In this document: positions 12,472 through 24,899 of the stretch, piece after piece
Numbering within the stretch: position 1 is the stretch's first letter
Layout of the letters: each line of letters begins with the position of its first letter
From: Cornus controversa
Taxonomy: Eukaryota; Streptophyta; Magnoliopsida; Cornales; Cornaceae
Length of the DNA stretch: 64,000 nucleotides
Assembly (NCBI GenBank): GCA_026545225.1
Contig: CM048846.1
Location: forward strand, 17,217,501-17,281,500
Reading direction: 5' to 3'
The notes under the pieces: model-generated
The model's input: only the letters and a program-made list of their open reading frames with translations
Database searches by the model: none
Told to the model about the DNA's origin: nothing
Made by a program: the position numbers and the translations under genes

Positions 12472-13200
12472 GTTGCATTCCCTGCTTTGGAGGAACTGAC
12501 AATTGAAGGATTGAAAAGTCTTACAGCAATATGGGATGACCAATCACAATCACTCCTAGTGAAGAAAGTTGAACATTTCTTTCGGTGCCTAATGTACATG
12601 ACCGTCTTCGAATGTGAGAAACTGGTGAATGTGATTCCCTCCAATGTGCTCCCAAGGTTACAGAACCTTGAACTACTGGTAGTTCGTGGATGTGATTCAC
12701 TTGTATTACAAACTGAAGTGCTCACTACAGTTGAAAAAGGGTCTCCAACAACAGCACCAACAATTAATGTACTCCCTGCGCTACAAGAAATGCTTTTAGA
12801 GTATCTACCTAACTTGGTGATGTATATGAGGTTGAATAGAAAGGGACACTCTACTGGTAGACTTTGTGCCTATTCAAACTTAACAGATCTCCACCTTTCT
12901 AATCGTGACAGTTTGGGAAATGCATTCTCACCATCCACAGCATCATACCTTGTGCACCGCCAAAAATTAAGAGTACATAACTGTGAGAAGATGGAAGAGA
13001 TAGTTGCCTTTGAAAAGGGAAATTTAGGAGAAGAAGATGTAGTGCATGATGAGACCATTGTCTTCCCTCAATTAAAGCAATTGGAACTTTGGAACTTGCC
13101 AAACTTCAGAAGTATCTGCTGCACTCGTGGATCCAAAAAACAACAAGAAGAAACAGTGGAGCAGCACATTCCCAGACTGGAAGCCCTCTTCAACCACAAG
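12472..13200 (+). CDS. NLR exon 2 (LRR block)
   Basis: A phase-0 exon of 243 codons between the acceptor GCAG at 12468-12471 and the donor GTACGT at 13201. It starts VAFPALEEL and ends LFNHK. The pattern of short irregular LRRs (CEKLVNVIP, LPNLVMYM, LPNFRSIC) matches the C-terminal LRR of At4g27190-like proteins. The open frame is intact. It is nearly the same as exon 4 at 19660 and probably its source, or both derive from one ancestral exon. Confidence 0.85.
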
Positions 13201-14109
13201 GTACGTATGAGAGTGTGTCCTAACTCCTAATTACTAAAATTAATGGATCTTGGAAGCTATTAAGGGGAACCTTTTCTTACTGGCAACATAGCTATTAAGC
13301 CTTCTTCAACCACAACCCTAGCTGCTAGTTTTTCTCTTACCCATCAAATAGAATTTGACTCTTACCCATCAAATAGCACAACTTTTTCAATAAAAATTAC
13401 AAATATTTATAATTTGTGATCCCTTGCCCCTCTGCACATTTGTTGATCTCTTCTCTTCTTCCTTTTTTTTTTTTTTTACAGTGATCCACCAAAACCCCAG
13501 CTGCTAGTTTATCTTTATTTTCCTATCTCTTTTTCTAATTATTTTCTTTCTTTTCTTATCTCTTTTCTAACAGCTATTTTGTCTTTATGTTTTGTTGATT
13601 ATTGTTGTTTTTGGAACGGGCCTTCATTAATATGGTGGCCTAGAGAGGTATGCATCTCTGTTTTCTGTATTTGGTTTGTTCTTTATTAATAAAAATCCCT
13701 TGGAAAAAAAAATAGAGTAGATATTGGATCAGGCGTACCACCCAATGTGGGTGTATCAATAACATGGTATGTCTGACGCATTTAATATTTTCTCCTTAAA
13801 ATAGATATTTTGTTAATTTAAAAAGTTTTCAAATTTTGGGATTAATTTAGGAAAACAATTTATTTACTTTGACTTTTTGGAATAAACACTAATCCCAGGA
13901 AGAATTAAAAGATGACTCATTAATCTAGCATCACGTTGAACTTTCAAAACTAACTTCATTAGGCAATCTTTAATTTAACCCTAAATTTGTTGATTTCAGA
14001 TCCATTCATTTTTTCAGTTGAATAATGTATAAAGTATAATTTTAGATCCATTCTTTGGTACGATTTTTCCCACACCTATTAATGAAATGTGATATAATGA
14101 ATTTTGCAG
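13201..14109 (+). other. NLR intron 2
   Basis: A 909-bp AT-rich intron with GT and AG ends. It holds a 14-base T run near 13467 and no recognisable element. Confidence 0.75.
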
Positions 14110-14457
14110 GTTAAGTTTCCAGCTTTGAAGGAATTGAAGATTGAGAACTTGGAAAGTATCACAGAAATATGGGACAACAAATTATTCCTAGGTTCGGAAG
14201 CAAAAGATTCTTTTCGGCAGCTGAGGAGCATCAATGTGCAAATTTGTGAGAAATTAGTGAGTGTATTTCCACCCAATGCACTCTCATTGTTGCAGGATCT
14301 TGAAATTCTCAAAGTTGGAAGAATATCGGGAATTGAAGAGATTGCTACTAAAGAAGGCAGTGATGAGATTCTCGTGTTCCCTCGGTTAAAAACTATGGAT
14401 GGAGTACTGGAGGAGAATAATATTTCCCAACAACAACCTCTCTTCAACAACAGTAAG
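14110..14457 (+). CDS. NLR exon 3 (short LRR block)
   Basis: A phase-0 exon of 116 codons (acceptor TTTTGCAG, donor AAG/GTACAT). It starts VKFPALKEL and ends PLFNNSK. It is related to exon 5 (23212-23739), sharing a LFLGSEA-x-x-SFRQLR core, but is 60 codons shorter, lacking part of the second half. The frame is intact. Confidence 0.83.
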
Positions 14458-15380
14458 GTACATACATGTGTCCATAATTAATCCTAGTTAATCATTGGGT
14501 GCACAACTGAAATTAATTAAGCGAACCTAGGGGTTGTAGCTGCTACAAACTAGGTTGCTCACTTTCCAAAAGCTTTAGTAACAGAAAAGAAACGCGACGT
14601 TATCTCCATTTTGGTTGCTTAAAACCTGCCTTCTGCTTTTGGTCTCTTTTTATCATCGTTGAATCTCAAGTGTGGCTGGCCTCTTCCAAAATTTTATGTT
14701 GCCTCTTTCTCAAAACACCAGTCATTGGCCCCAAAATTAGTGAGTTTAATATATATATATATTTGTTTCCCTTGAAACTCAGAGAAATTTCAGCTTTAAT
14801 ATTTTTCGCCTACTTTTGAAGTCCAAATCTTATTAAAAAAATAATAATAAGTTCAAAGTCTTTAGTCTAATATATTAACGCTTCATTTACATAAACACAT
14901 GTATAATATTCATTATATGAATTTCAGAGAGAAAAATGAAAAAATTACACTAATATTTCCTCATCTTTAATAGAAATACATGGACCTTTCTTTTCAGACA
15001 TTTTTGTTAAATTGTGTTTAGAAAAAAATATAAAAACTTAAGTGTTATGGGACCAAAATGATAAAAGTACCAACAACATTTTTTTAATGATACCGCATAT
15101 GCTAATATTTTTTGTTGTCAATTGTTAAAGGACAAATTCTATAATTACTCCTTCTATGAGTTATTAAATTATTTATTTATTTTGTCCCTAATCATCGTAT
15201 TATGTAAAAATTTGCAATATTTTTGTAGTTAAAATGATACATTTTTTTATTCTTTCATCAAGGTTGGAATCAAAGTACTCATTTTTTTTTCAAAAAATTG
15301 AATTTTTGAAAAATTGAAACAATTGCTAAAGGAAATTATTTATTTAATAATGTTTTTTCTCAACACTGTATTTCATACAC

Positions 15381-15411
15381 CCACACTCACACTCACACAC
15401 ACACACACACA
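15381..15411. repeat. (CA)n microsatellite
   Basis: An interrupted CA-rich tract in intron 3. A related CA-rich stretch occurs at 11750-11835 in intron 1, followed in both places by similar sequence. Confidence 0.8.
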
Positions 15412-16082
15412 TGTAGTATGTTTCATGCACACAAGTGTATACACATATTAAATTAGAGATCTTTCATTAAACCTTCCTTGAAGTTTTGTCTAATTACCCT
15501 CATATTACAGTTTTTAAAATATGGTGGTCAACCTCCTATGAGATTTGGTTGACTTTACTCCAGGTACTCCTATCATTAATTGATAGTCAGTTCTGTTAAA
15601 GTCAATTAACGTAAAAAAAAATTAAATGTCAAAACTACTCTTAGTTGGGATAGTATTTGTGTGACATTGATGGAGAAAATGTATATATAAAATATGTTAA
15701 TCTCAGTCAAATGATTAGAAATTGAAGTTATTTTTGCACAAAAGCATTATAAGTAGGGGAAAAAGCTTATATAAGTATTAAAATAAAATTTATAGGATCA
15801 TAAAATTTAGGGTAAATTACTCTAACTTCCCCTAAGATTTGACTTAATTACTCTCAACTTTATTTTAATACTTATATAAGCTTTTACCCCTGCCACATTA
15901 GTACCATATTAACATGAATTTAATAGCAAATTTTATACGGTAACTGTTCTAATTATTATATTCAAAAGATAAAGATTTGGAGTTCAAACTCCGAAAGCCA
16001 ATGGAGAGAGATGGGGTGTTAGTACCATTTTAATATGAATTTATTAGCGAAAATTTTACACTAACTTTTCTAATTACATTTA

Positions 16083-16343
16083 GGCCAAATTGCACTAAAC
16101 TACTTTGTACTATCAAAAAGTTGAAAAATATTCCTCCACTATTTCTTTTTGGCAACAAACCTCCCTTAATTTATCAAAAGTTGCAAATTACCCTCCCTTG
16201 GCGGTCAGAAGTTAGAATTTTGGCTTTCAGAGGGGTAATTTGCAACTTTTGGTAAATTGAGGGGTGTTTGTTGCCAAACAAATAGTAGAGGGGGGTATTT
16301 TGTAACTTGCTGATAGTACAGGGGAGTTTAGTGGAATTTGACG
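16083..16343. mobile_element. Long inverted-repeat MITE, copy 1
   Basis: About 261 bp folding back on itself. The left end starts GGCCAAATTGCACTAAAC and the right end is its imperfect reverse complement. The arms (dry-run motifs such as TTATCAAAAGTTGCAAATTACC and its complement) extend over about 100 bp each. Long terminal repeats without coding content fit a Mutator-like MITE. A clear target duplication was not found. Confidence 0.68.
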
Positions 16344-16931
16344 AACAATTAAACACAAATTCAAAACTTAGTTTTTTAATTATACGAGTTTAAAATAAAA
16401 CTTTAATTTAATTTATCCTTCTTAATCCAACTCAAATGAAAACATAATATTTTCCTCCAAAAAGTTTGAAAAGGCTTTAAATCGGATCCTTCAATTACTT
16501 AAATTCAAAGGCAAAATTTAATTGATATTGTAAAATGAATATCAACTATAAAATTTAGGCTTCAAAAAATATGGTATCCTTAGTGAGAATAGAGGAACAT
16601 ATTTTTCTATAGTATAAGGAATTTGAGGTATAAAATTGTATTAAGGTAGATGAAATTACAAAGGAATTTAGGAAACAAAATCTCTTTTGAGATTTAGAAA
16701 TGTTTTAGAAAAAAGTGACATATCTAGCAAACACAATTATTTAATAACATAGACAATAAATTGCGCAAACATACTTTACTTTAATTACTACCTATTTATA
16801 AATATAAGAGAAAGGATATACAAAGTTGTATTACATAATTGTAATATTAAATTAATAAATCATCATATGAAACAGTAGTGGTAAAAGGAAAAGAATAGCT
16901 AATTAACATTATATATATATATATATATATA

Positions 16932-17197
16932 GGCCAAATTGCACTAAACCCCTTATACTATCAAATAGTTGCAAAATACTCCTCTCTACTATTTATTTTG
17001 GCAACAAAGTCTCTCAATTTATCAAAAGTTACAAATTACCTCTTCGGCAACCAAAATTCTATTTTTTATTTTTCAGAGGGATAATTTGCAACTTTTGATA
17101 AATTAAGAGGATTTGTTGTCAAAAATAAAAATAGTAAAAGAGAATATTTTACAATTTTTTTTTTTTTATAGTACTGGAAAGTTAAGAGCAATTAGGT
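16932..17197. mobile_element. Long inverted-repeat MITE, copy 2
   Basis: This is the same family and orientation as the element 850 bp upstream: it starts GGCCAAATTGCACTAAAC and ends with a degraded complement near 17197. It is inserted next to a (TA)n run, which hides any target duplication. Confidence 0.66.
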
Positions 17198-17469
17198 CTT
17201 ATATTTACTCAAAAGATAAAGAATTTGATTTCAAACTCTGAAAGCCAAAGGGAAGAGATGGGGTGTGGGCCCCACAACCCACCTCTCTCATTCAACTTTT
17301 GGAGTTCGTCTCCATATCATTTTTTATTCCAATTTCTATATTCAATTGCAATATTAATTTACATCTAATTGGAAATAAAATTCCATATTAAAATTTGGGA
17401 TATTACAAAAAAACAAAGCATATATTTACTTTTAATTTGGATATAAAAAAATAGGCATGCACGAGGAAG

Positions 17470-18491
17470 CAGGGCCGGCTGGTGCCTAAGGCCCCAACCA
17501 ATAGAAGGCCAAAAAAAAATTCCTTATATTATAATATGTACTAACACCAATTGAAATTCCTTATATTTTTGACTTTTTTCTTTCTCTGCAATGCTTATAT
17601 TTTCTATTCTTTTACGGACTCTCTAATCTTCATCTTTCCCTTCTCTCAGTCTCTCATTGCAACATATTTTTCTTCTCCACTCATTATAGCCATAAAATTA
17701 TTAAAAGATTTCAGGCTACTAGCTACAAAATAATTAATTGAAGGAGCATTATATATAGTGGATTTTTTAAATATATATCAGGTTATATTGTTATTTAATT
17801 TAAATTATTTTTTAGTCTTATTATTTTTTGTTATCATAAAATTATATATTTTGTTTGTAATTATTGTTATTTATATTATTGGAATTTGGATATCAGAATA
17901 TGTCTATTAGAAACTATGAATCAAGATATGAAAAACCTAAAAATAAAAGAAGAATAAATAAACTAATTTAATTCGAAAAAGGAGCTCTTGATAAATTTGT
18001 TAATCCTAATAATCAAACAGCAAAAAAATTAAGTGAAAATTCTACAAAAGAACAAACAAAGTCATCTAAAAGAATTAGAAGATTATACAACAATGAAAGA
18101 AAAAGATATTAGTGACTTGATTCATAATGATAATCAAATGTGTGATAAGAAAATTCTTTACGAAGAACATAAAAAAAAATTGGAAGAAAGTGAAACAAGT
18201 AAAAAAAAATAAAGATGTTTATCAAAAATCATATTAAAGTTGATAAAATCATATCTAAGATCAAATATGTCACAAGAAAGATTAAATGGATTCGCTATAT
18301 TATCCATTGAAAAAGATATTTTAACAAAACTTTAATACAAGAAACTAATTAGTAACTTTGCATCTCAAAAAGCAAGAAAAATAATTTTTAAAAAAGTATT
18401 ATTAATTATTATTTGATATTAATATATTAAATATTAAAATGCCCATTTTATAATTTTCGTCTAAGGCCTCAAATTATATTGAGTTGCCCTG
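17470..18491 (+). mobile_element. hAT transposon remnant, internally deleted
   Basis: The ends are CAGGGC and GCCCTG, flanked by an 8-bp duplication with one mismatch, CGAGGAAG at 17462-17469 and CGGGGAAG at 18492-18499. Inside, broken frames resemble the start of a plant hAT transposase (EKGALDKFV) near 17980 and its C-terminal end (MSQERLNGFAILSIEKD) near 18268. The catalytic core between them is missing. This is a dead deletion derivative of an autonomous hAT. Confidence 0.82.
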
Positions 18492-19659
18492 CGGGGAAGC
18501 CACATGGTGTCCATTGGCCCCACTCAATTTTTTGTTTTATTGATTTTGTAAAAAGTTTGTTCCACTTCTTTTACATTTCTTTTTCTTACTCAAGTTAGGG
18601 TTAAGGTTCTAATCTCCTTGTTTTATTTTCACTAGAGTACTTTTTATTATAAAAAATACTCTAATGAAAATAAAACATAGAGATGGCAAGTGTTTTGGTG
18701 CGGTGGGAAGTGCCTGAGTTTGAGATTTGAAAGTAACTTTTTCAAAAATATAGATAAGGCTAGCGGATATGTACTTCTCCCAAAACCTGTTAAAAAAATT
18801 CGTTTAAGTGAAAACCTTGTGCACTGAATATGATCTATTTTTTAATATATATTTTATTGAAAAAAATCAGGTATTTGCAAATCTATTAGTTGTGTATATT
18901 TTCACTCTAGTTTTTAGAGTTGATGGGTTGTGTTTACAGGTAAGATTTTTCTTTTTTGAAATTAAGATTAATTGGATGGTTGGTGTTACGTAACTTATTC
19001 TATACAACTCATTTTCTTGAAATCCTACCAAATTACAATCATATGATGTTACCTCAAACAATTGTCCAAAAACCTTGGAAAAGGACGTCTGAGTGTCAAA
19101 TTTCACCAATTGGACACTAACTGTTATACTATAAATGTGTGAAATTCTGCTTCTTTAACCCAAGAGCCACAATTTGAATGACATATATTTCACAGATTGA
19201 AAGAATGCTAGATATTGCAAATTGAATTCTTCACTGTGAATTTATAAATGCATAAGCTTCAAAATCTTATGAGCTAATTAATGAGTTATTAGCTTCAAAA
19301 ACAGTACATTATGTTATTCAATTATATTGATAATTTTTTTTGGTTCAATAAAATTTTACTTTATTATGTTCAGGGAACCCAACGACCTTAATCAATCTCA
19401 CTAATTATTACTCCTCATAAAAAATAATAAGTAAATCATTTTTATTTTTAAAATACATTTCATTTGTGAATGTGCTTCCTTTGTCTGAAAAATATCATAA
19501 AACAAGAACTCTAACTGATTCCTATAATTTTCATTTTAAAATGATAGGAGCTAAAAGTAGCGATTGGAATCTTGTAACAAAATATACTAATAACCGGCCC
19601 AATCAACTGAAAAGTTGAATACTTGACTAAAAAAATGTAATGTATAATGAATTTTGCAG

Positions 19660-20392
19660 GTTGCATTTCCTGTCTTGGAGAAGCTGACGATTGGAAAATT
19701 GGAAAGCCTTACAGCAATATGGGATGACCAATCACAATCACTCCTAGTGAAGGAAGTCGAAAATTCCTTTCGCTTCCTAATGTACATGACCGTCTTTGAA
19801 TGTGAGAAACTGGTGAATGTGATTCCCTCTAATATGCTCCCAAGGTTACAGAACCTTAAACTACTGGTAGTGCATGGATGTGATTCACTTGTATTACAAA
19901 CTGAAGTGCTCACTACAGTTGAAAAGGGGTCTCCAACAACAGCACCAACAATTAATGTACTCCCTCGGCTACAAGAAATGCTTTTAGAGTATCTACCTAA
20001 CTTAGTAATGTATATGAGGTTGAATAGAAAGGGACACTTTGCTGGCAGACTTTGTGCCTATTCAAACTTAACGGATCTCCACCTTTCTAATCGTGACAGT
20101 TTGGGAAATGCATTCTCACTATCCACAGCAACATACCTTGTGCACCTCCAAAAATTAAGAGTACATAACTGTGAGAAGATAGAAGAGAGAGTTGCCATTG
20201 AAAGGGGAAATTTAGGAGAAGACGGAGAAGAAGATGTAGTGTATGATGAGATCATTGTCTTCCCTCAATTAAAGCATTTGGAACTTGCCAAACTTCAAAA
20301 GTATCTGCTGCTGCATTCGTGGATCCAAAATACAACAAGAAGAAACTGTGGAGCAGCACATTCCCAGACTGGAAGCCCTCTTCAACCACAAG
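19660..20392 (+). pseudogene. NLR exon 4 (duplicate of exon 2, broken)
   Basis: Closely similar to exon 2 over its whole length. The acceptor TTTTGCAG is intact. Relative to exon 2 there is a 9-bp in-frame gain near 20222, an 8-bp deletion near 20280 that shifts the frame, and a 3-bp gain near 20310. The position corresponding to the exon 2 donor GTACGT reads GAAAGT, so the splice site is lost. In the shifted frame the exon would read on to a stop at 20513-20515. Confidence 0.85.
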
Positions 20393-23211
20393 GAAAGTGA
20401 CCACAATACCCTTCATAATAATATGCATCGGCAATTAGATTTTTATTTTATGTTAATATTATTATTTATGAAAATAAATAATTATATATATTATAGTGTA
20501 TATATAAATGAATAGAGAAAAAGAAAGATAAATTTAATTACTTTTTATTTTATGCTAACATTATTATTTATGGAAATAAATAATTATATATAGATTAAAT
20601 ATATTATAATATATATATATATATATATTCAAAGGAATATTTTGGTCCATTAGATAGGGTTAAATGGGTAAATTTAATATTCATATGGGATATGTTAAAA
20701 GTCAAAGGACGGCATGATTATTTTACATCAAAAATTGCTCTGACATAGTGTACTTTTGGCAAGAGAAGGTATATATATACGACACAAATCACATGGGGTG
20801 TTGGTGATGAAAATTCGCAAAATTGTAACTGCGTGTCAATATATCAAATCTCAGAGATTGTCAGTAATATTTATCCTAATTATTTCACTCCTTTTTTTTG
20901 GGACTAAAGAAAAACAGAGGTGTCCAGACTTGTGGTTGACAATCATTAATTAAATCCCAAATTTCACACAGTAGTTGCCCTTTTCATTAATCCAACATCC
21001 ACCTATGTACGCACATCATTAGAACCCTCTATCCTTCCGTGCCATCTATTTCTGGATAAAAGTATCAGTCAAATATGTTGTGAAACCTGAATAACCTATA
21101 TTTAAAAATTCATAGGAAATTCAGTTCTCCATGAATATGAGTGAAACCGGTCATTTTAGAAAGTAAATTCAACACACTACAAAAACAAAATTCTTCTGCT
21201 AGCAACTCTTGCTGCCATTTTAATCGGATTTTAGCATAAAGATGACCCTCTAACAATAGGATTTTCAAAATTTTGCAGTATGCTATTCAAAAGAATATTT
21301 GCCAAAGTGGTACTCAGAATTGTAATATCAGATCAGCTATCTTGAAAATTTTAGAATCTAGAAAATGTTTCTAGTCTAAAACTATACTAAAAAGTTTCAA
21401 TACGTAAATTTGGGCACTATGCTTACTATAATTTTAAACTTTAAAAAGACTACAAACTTGCTCCTATTTTTATGAAATGTTTATGGGTAGCTCAGTGCGG
21501 AAATGGTTGCAAAAGTTTCATTAAAATTTAGAGGGGGTGATTAGATTTACTTGCTAGTTTGTTTAATTTTTCAAATTAATTCAATTTTAAGTCCAATTAA
21601 AATTAACCAAACACATAAAGCAAGTAAATAAAATAAAGTTCAGAATAACACCCGATATACGTGAAAAAATCCAAGACGAAAAAAAACCACTGGTGAGGTA
21701 TTGCCGCGGAGATTAAATCTACTATCATCGAAACAAAATACAACAGACTCTGTCCCAGACTCACACCCATTCCACTCCATTAAAAATTTGATGCGAAACA
21801 CCTTAGGATTACTCTAACAACTCCACACCCAATTGTTTCAGACGTTTGGCTAATATCACAATTCTTGCAGAAAGGTAACTGAAAGAACAAGAACACTACC
21901 TAAGTATTCTGTCTCCTTCGTAGTGCGATCTTCTTCTCTTTCTTCACCGACGAACCAGTGACTTAATCAATAAGAAATCTCTGAAGTAGTCTTCGATTGA
22001 TCAAGTAAAAAGTAACATCCTAAATCACTCGGTGAATATGTGTGTGCTCTTAAAGAAATATAAACAAAAAATTAATGAAGAATTTTCTGCTTTAAAAATA
22101 ACTCCATGTTTTCTTTCTAAAAATAATGTTTTTCTAAAAGTGTATTGAAAGCATAATTAGAGAGAACATAAGAGAGTGTTTATAGATGATGTAGTCCAAT
22201 AATTACTTGAAAAACAAGTTGTAAACACTTTAAAAACGTTTCCCATAGTCTCATGAATTTTAAAAATCAATTCAAAGTCAAAACAGGACTTTCCTAATCG
22301 ATTTGGGCGAAGTCAGCAGAGTTGGACCGGTCTAGACAACGTGTGGACCAGTCCACTATGGCCAATTGTCCATTTTTAGATCCCGAACATACTTGGACCA
22401 GTCCAACTTTGAAAATTCTGAAAATTTACACTTGAAATCCTAATTTTCAAAGTCAGACTTCATCTATTCAAAAACTGTGCCCTCGTCAACTTATCTGAAC
22501 TACGTGATTCTCATGCTCGATCAATGATGTCTGTGTGCATTTGTAACCTTTTGAATGCTTCTTATGATCAAATTTCTTGTCTAGATCATTGATGGTCTGA
22601 GCATGTGCATATCCTTGTATTGGTGAAGAACACTATCCATCCTTTTTGACACCAAATTACAGGTCAATCATTCTAATTTTGACACCAAATTACAAGTCAA
22701 TCATTCTAATTTTGACACCAAATTTGTCAATACAAATATTTACGTCACAATTTCATATAATATTCCATCCATGTGTCAACTGTAGCCAAAATTTCAATTT
22801 TGAAGGACATTTCATTCTAACAAGTATTCAAAACAAGGTACTTCACGGAGTTACAGTTATTAAAGTGTATTGACCTATCAAAATTTCCCTCTTTTACATT
22901 TAAAGTTTTCAAATCTCAACGGTACATTCTGTCAACCAGAAGCTGTACAATTTTCAGTCTCATCTGAATTCATTCGTGTCTTTATCTCAACAATTGATCA
23001 CAAATATTATATATCAATATACAAAAATCATAGTTTTCCATTCACAGTAGTAACTCCATAATAATATATTGAGCTAACACAATTGAAATATATTCCGGGA
23101 CACTTATCATAATTCTAAATTGTCATATGCATGTATATATTACTACTTAGACCGTGTGTGATCTTTTCCACATTAATTAATGAGATGCATGTGATGTAAT
23201 GAATTTTACAG
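20393..23211 (+). other. NLR interval between exons 4 and 5
   Basis: A 2.8-kb stretch with no gene. (TA)n runs lie at about 20610-20630. From about 21530 to 22640 the sequence has the look of a plant LTR (a purine-rich GAGGGGGTG start, then ACCGGTCTAG and GGACCAGTCC motifs), but no ends or duplication could be set. A short tandem repeat lies at 22648-22735. The last stretch ends in the exon 5 acceptor TTTTACAG. Confidence 0.55.
22648..22735. repeat. 33-bp tandem repeat, about 2.5 units
   Basis: Near-identical 33-bp units carrying ACACCAAATTACA and TCAATCATTCTAATTTTG repeat head to tail. The third unit is partial. Confidence 0.8.
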
Positions 23212-23739
23212 ACTAAGTTCCCAGCTTTGGAGCGATTGAATATTCGAAATTTGAATAGTGTCACAGCGATATGGAACAACCAGTTATTCCTAGGTTCTGA
23301 AGCAGAAAATTCTTTTCGGCAACTAAGGCTCGTGGCTGTGCATGATTGTAAGAAACTAGTAAATGTAATTCCGGCCAATGTGCTGCCACATTTACAGAAC
23401 CTTGAAAGTCTCAAAGTTGTATCATGTGATTCAGTGGTATATGGAGTTGAAGTGGTTGCTATTGAAGAAGATAGTGATGAGATCGTCATGTTCCCCCAAT
23501 TAAAGAATTTGGAAGTTGAAAGTTTGCCAAATCTCAATAGTTTCTGCTGCAATGGAAGATCCAAAGAAGAACAAGAAGGCGGTGATAAGATCCTAGTGTT
23601 CCCTCAATTAAAGACTTTGAGACTTGAAGACTTGCCAAAGCTCAGTAGTTTCTGCTCCACCAGAAGAGGAGGAGGAGAGAAGAGAAGGGTACTAGAGAAG
23701 AGTAATATTCCCCAACCACAAGCTCTCTTCAACCACAAG
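23212..23739 (+). CDS. NLR exon 5 (LRR block)
   Basis: A phase-0 exon of 176 codons (acceptor TTTTACAG, donor AAG/GTACGT). It starts TKFPALERL and ends ALFNHK. It resembles exon 3 in its first half and adds a duplicated LRR-type unit (FPQLKNLEVESLPNLNSF, then a second FPQLKTLRLEDLPKL). The frame is intact. Confidence 0.84.
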
Positions 23740-24195
23740 GTACGTGTGTACTGAACAACCTTGGGTGCACTGAACAACCGAACTTAATGAATTTCAATTA
23801 GATTTTGATCACTGAACATTTTGTTTTGGTGGCTTTTTGTTATTGCATGCATCCACATGTTGTTAAAATTAGTGATAAACTTTATTAACTATTTTTTTTC
23901 CTGTCATTTTCATCTTCTTCCTGGCTGGACTGCTCTGAAGAAGTCAAAGTATTTTTTGCAAACTGAGCTAGTAGGTGTTTATAATTAGACTAAATCTCAA
24001 AAAAAAGATTAGTACTGTAACTTATCTTTGAAATAAAAAAAATGACTTGGAGCAAAAGTTAAACAATTAATTTGGCAGGTTGGGTTATTTTCAAGGCAAA
24101 GAAAGGAATGCTTAAATAAATGCTTGAAGCTATGCATATATGTTTAAATGTTTCAAGTTATGCCTTCTTTCCATGCAAACTGATATTTTTTGCAG
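23740..24195 (+). other. NLR intron 5
   Basis: A 456-bp intron with a GTACGT donor and a TTTTTTGCAG acceptor. No other feature is seen. Confidence 0.75.
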
Positions 24196-24705
24196 GTTAA
24201 ATTTCCTTGTTTGGAGGAGTTGAAAATCGAGGAATTGAATAACTTGAAAGAATATTTATGGGACAGCACAGTTACAACTGATTCTCTTTCCAAACTGAGA
24301 TGCTTAAAAGTGTCATGGTGTCTCAAGCTAGTAAATGTTGCTTCAATAGAATCATTTGCAAGTTTCCAAAACCTAGAAGAACTCCAAGTGCTCGATTGTG
24401 ACTCACTGCAAGAGGTATTTAAAATTGAAGGGTGGTCAAAGGGAGCGGAAGTACTAACAGTTGCAAGTGATAAATCTATACGAAAACAAGTGGAGAACAA
24501 CAACAATAATCTTGTGTTGTCTCAATTAAAGAAAGTGGTCTTTGAAGACCTACCACGCCTTACGAGCTTTTACAGGGAAAATTGCACTGAATTTCCATCC
24601 TTACTGACAATGGAAATAAGTGGTTGTCCCATATTAAAGATGTTTCCTTGCCCATACATAAAGACCCCCTCACCCTCACCCTCACAATCATTCCAGAACA
24701 AAAAG
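24196..24705 (+). CDS. NLR exon 6 (LRR block)
   Basis: A phase-0 exon of 170 codons from VKFPCLEEL to QNKK before the donor GTATGT. It has the same exon architecture as exons 2 to 5, but a more divergent LRR sequence (CDSLQEVF, LPRLTSFY, GCPILKMFPCP). The open frame is intact. Confidence 0.83.
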
Positions 24706-24723
24706 GTATGTCTTGTTAATTCC

Positions 24724-24726
24724 TAT

Positions 24727-24787
<61 letters not shown>
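24724..24787. repeat. (TA)n(TG)n compound microsatellite
   Basis: About 26 bases of TA followed by about 38 bases of TG, 18 bp after the exon 6 donor. Confidence 0.9.
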
Positions 24788-24790
<3 letters not shown>

Positions 24791-24853
24791 TTGAGAAAGA
24801 ATTTATTTATAATCTGTAGAACATGAAATCGACATAGTGATTGATTTCTGTAG

Positions 24854-24862
24854 GTTGAATTT

Positions 24863-24899
<37 letters not shown>

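Larger units (their letters stand above)
14458..19659 (+). other. NLR intron 3 with several transposon remnants
   Basis: A 5.2-kb intron. It holds a (CA)n tract at about 15381-15411, two inverted-repeat MITEs (16083-16343 and 16932-17197), a (TA)n tract at 16912-16931 and a hAT remnant (17470-18491). The rest is AT-rich without recognisable features. The 170 bp before the acceptor resemble the sequence before exon 2. Confidence 0.7.
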
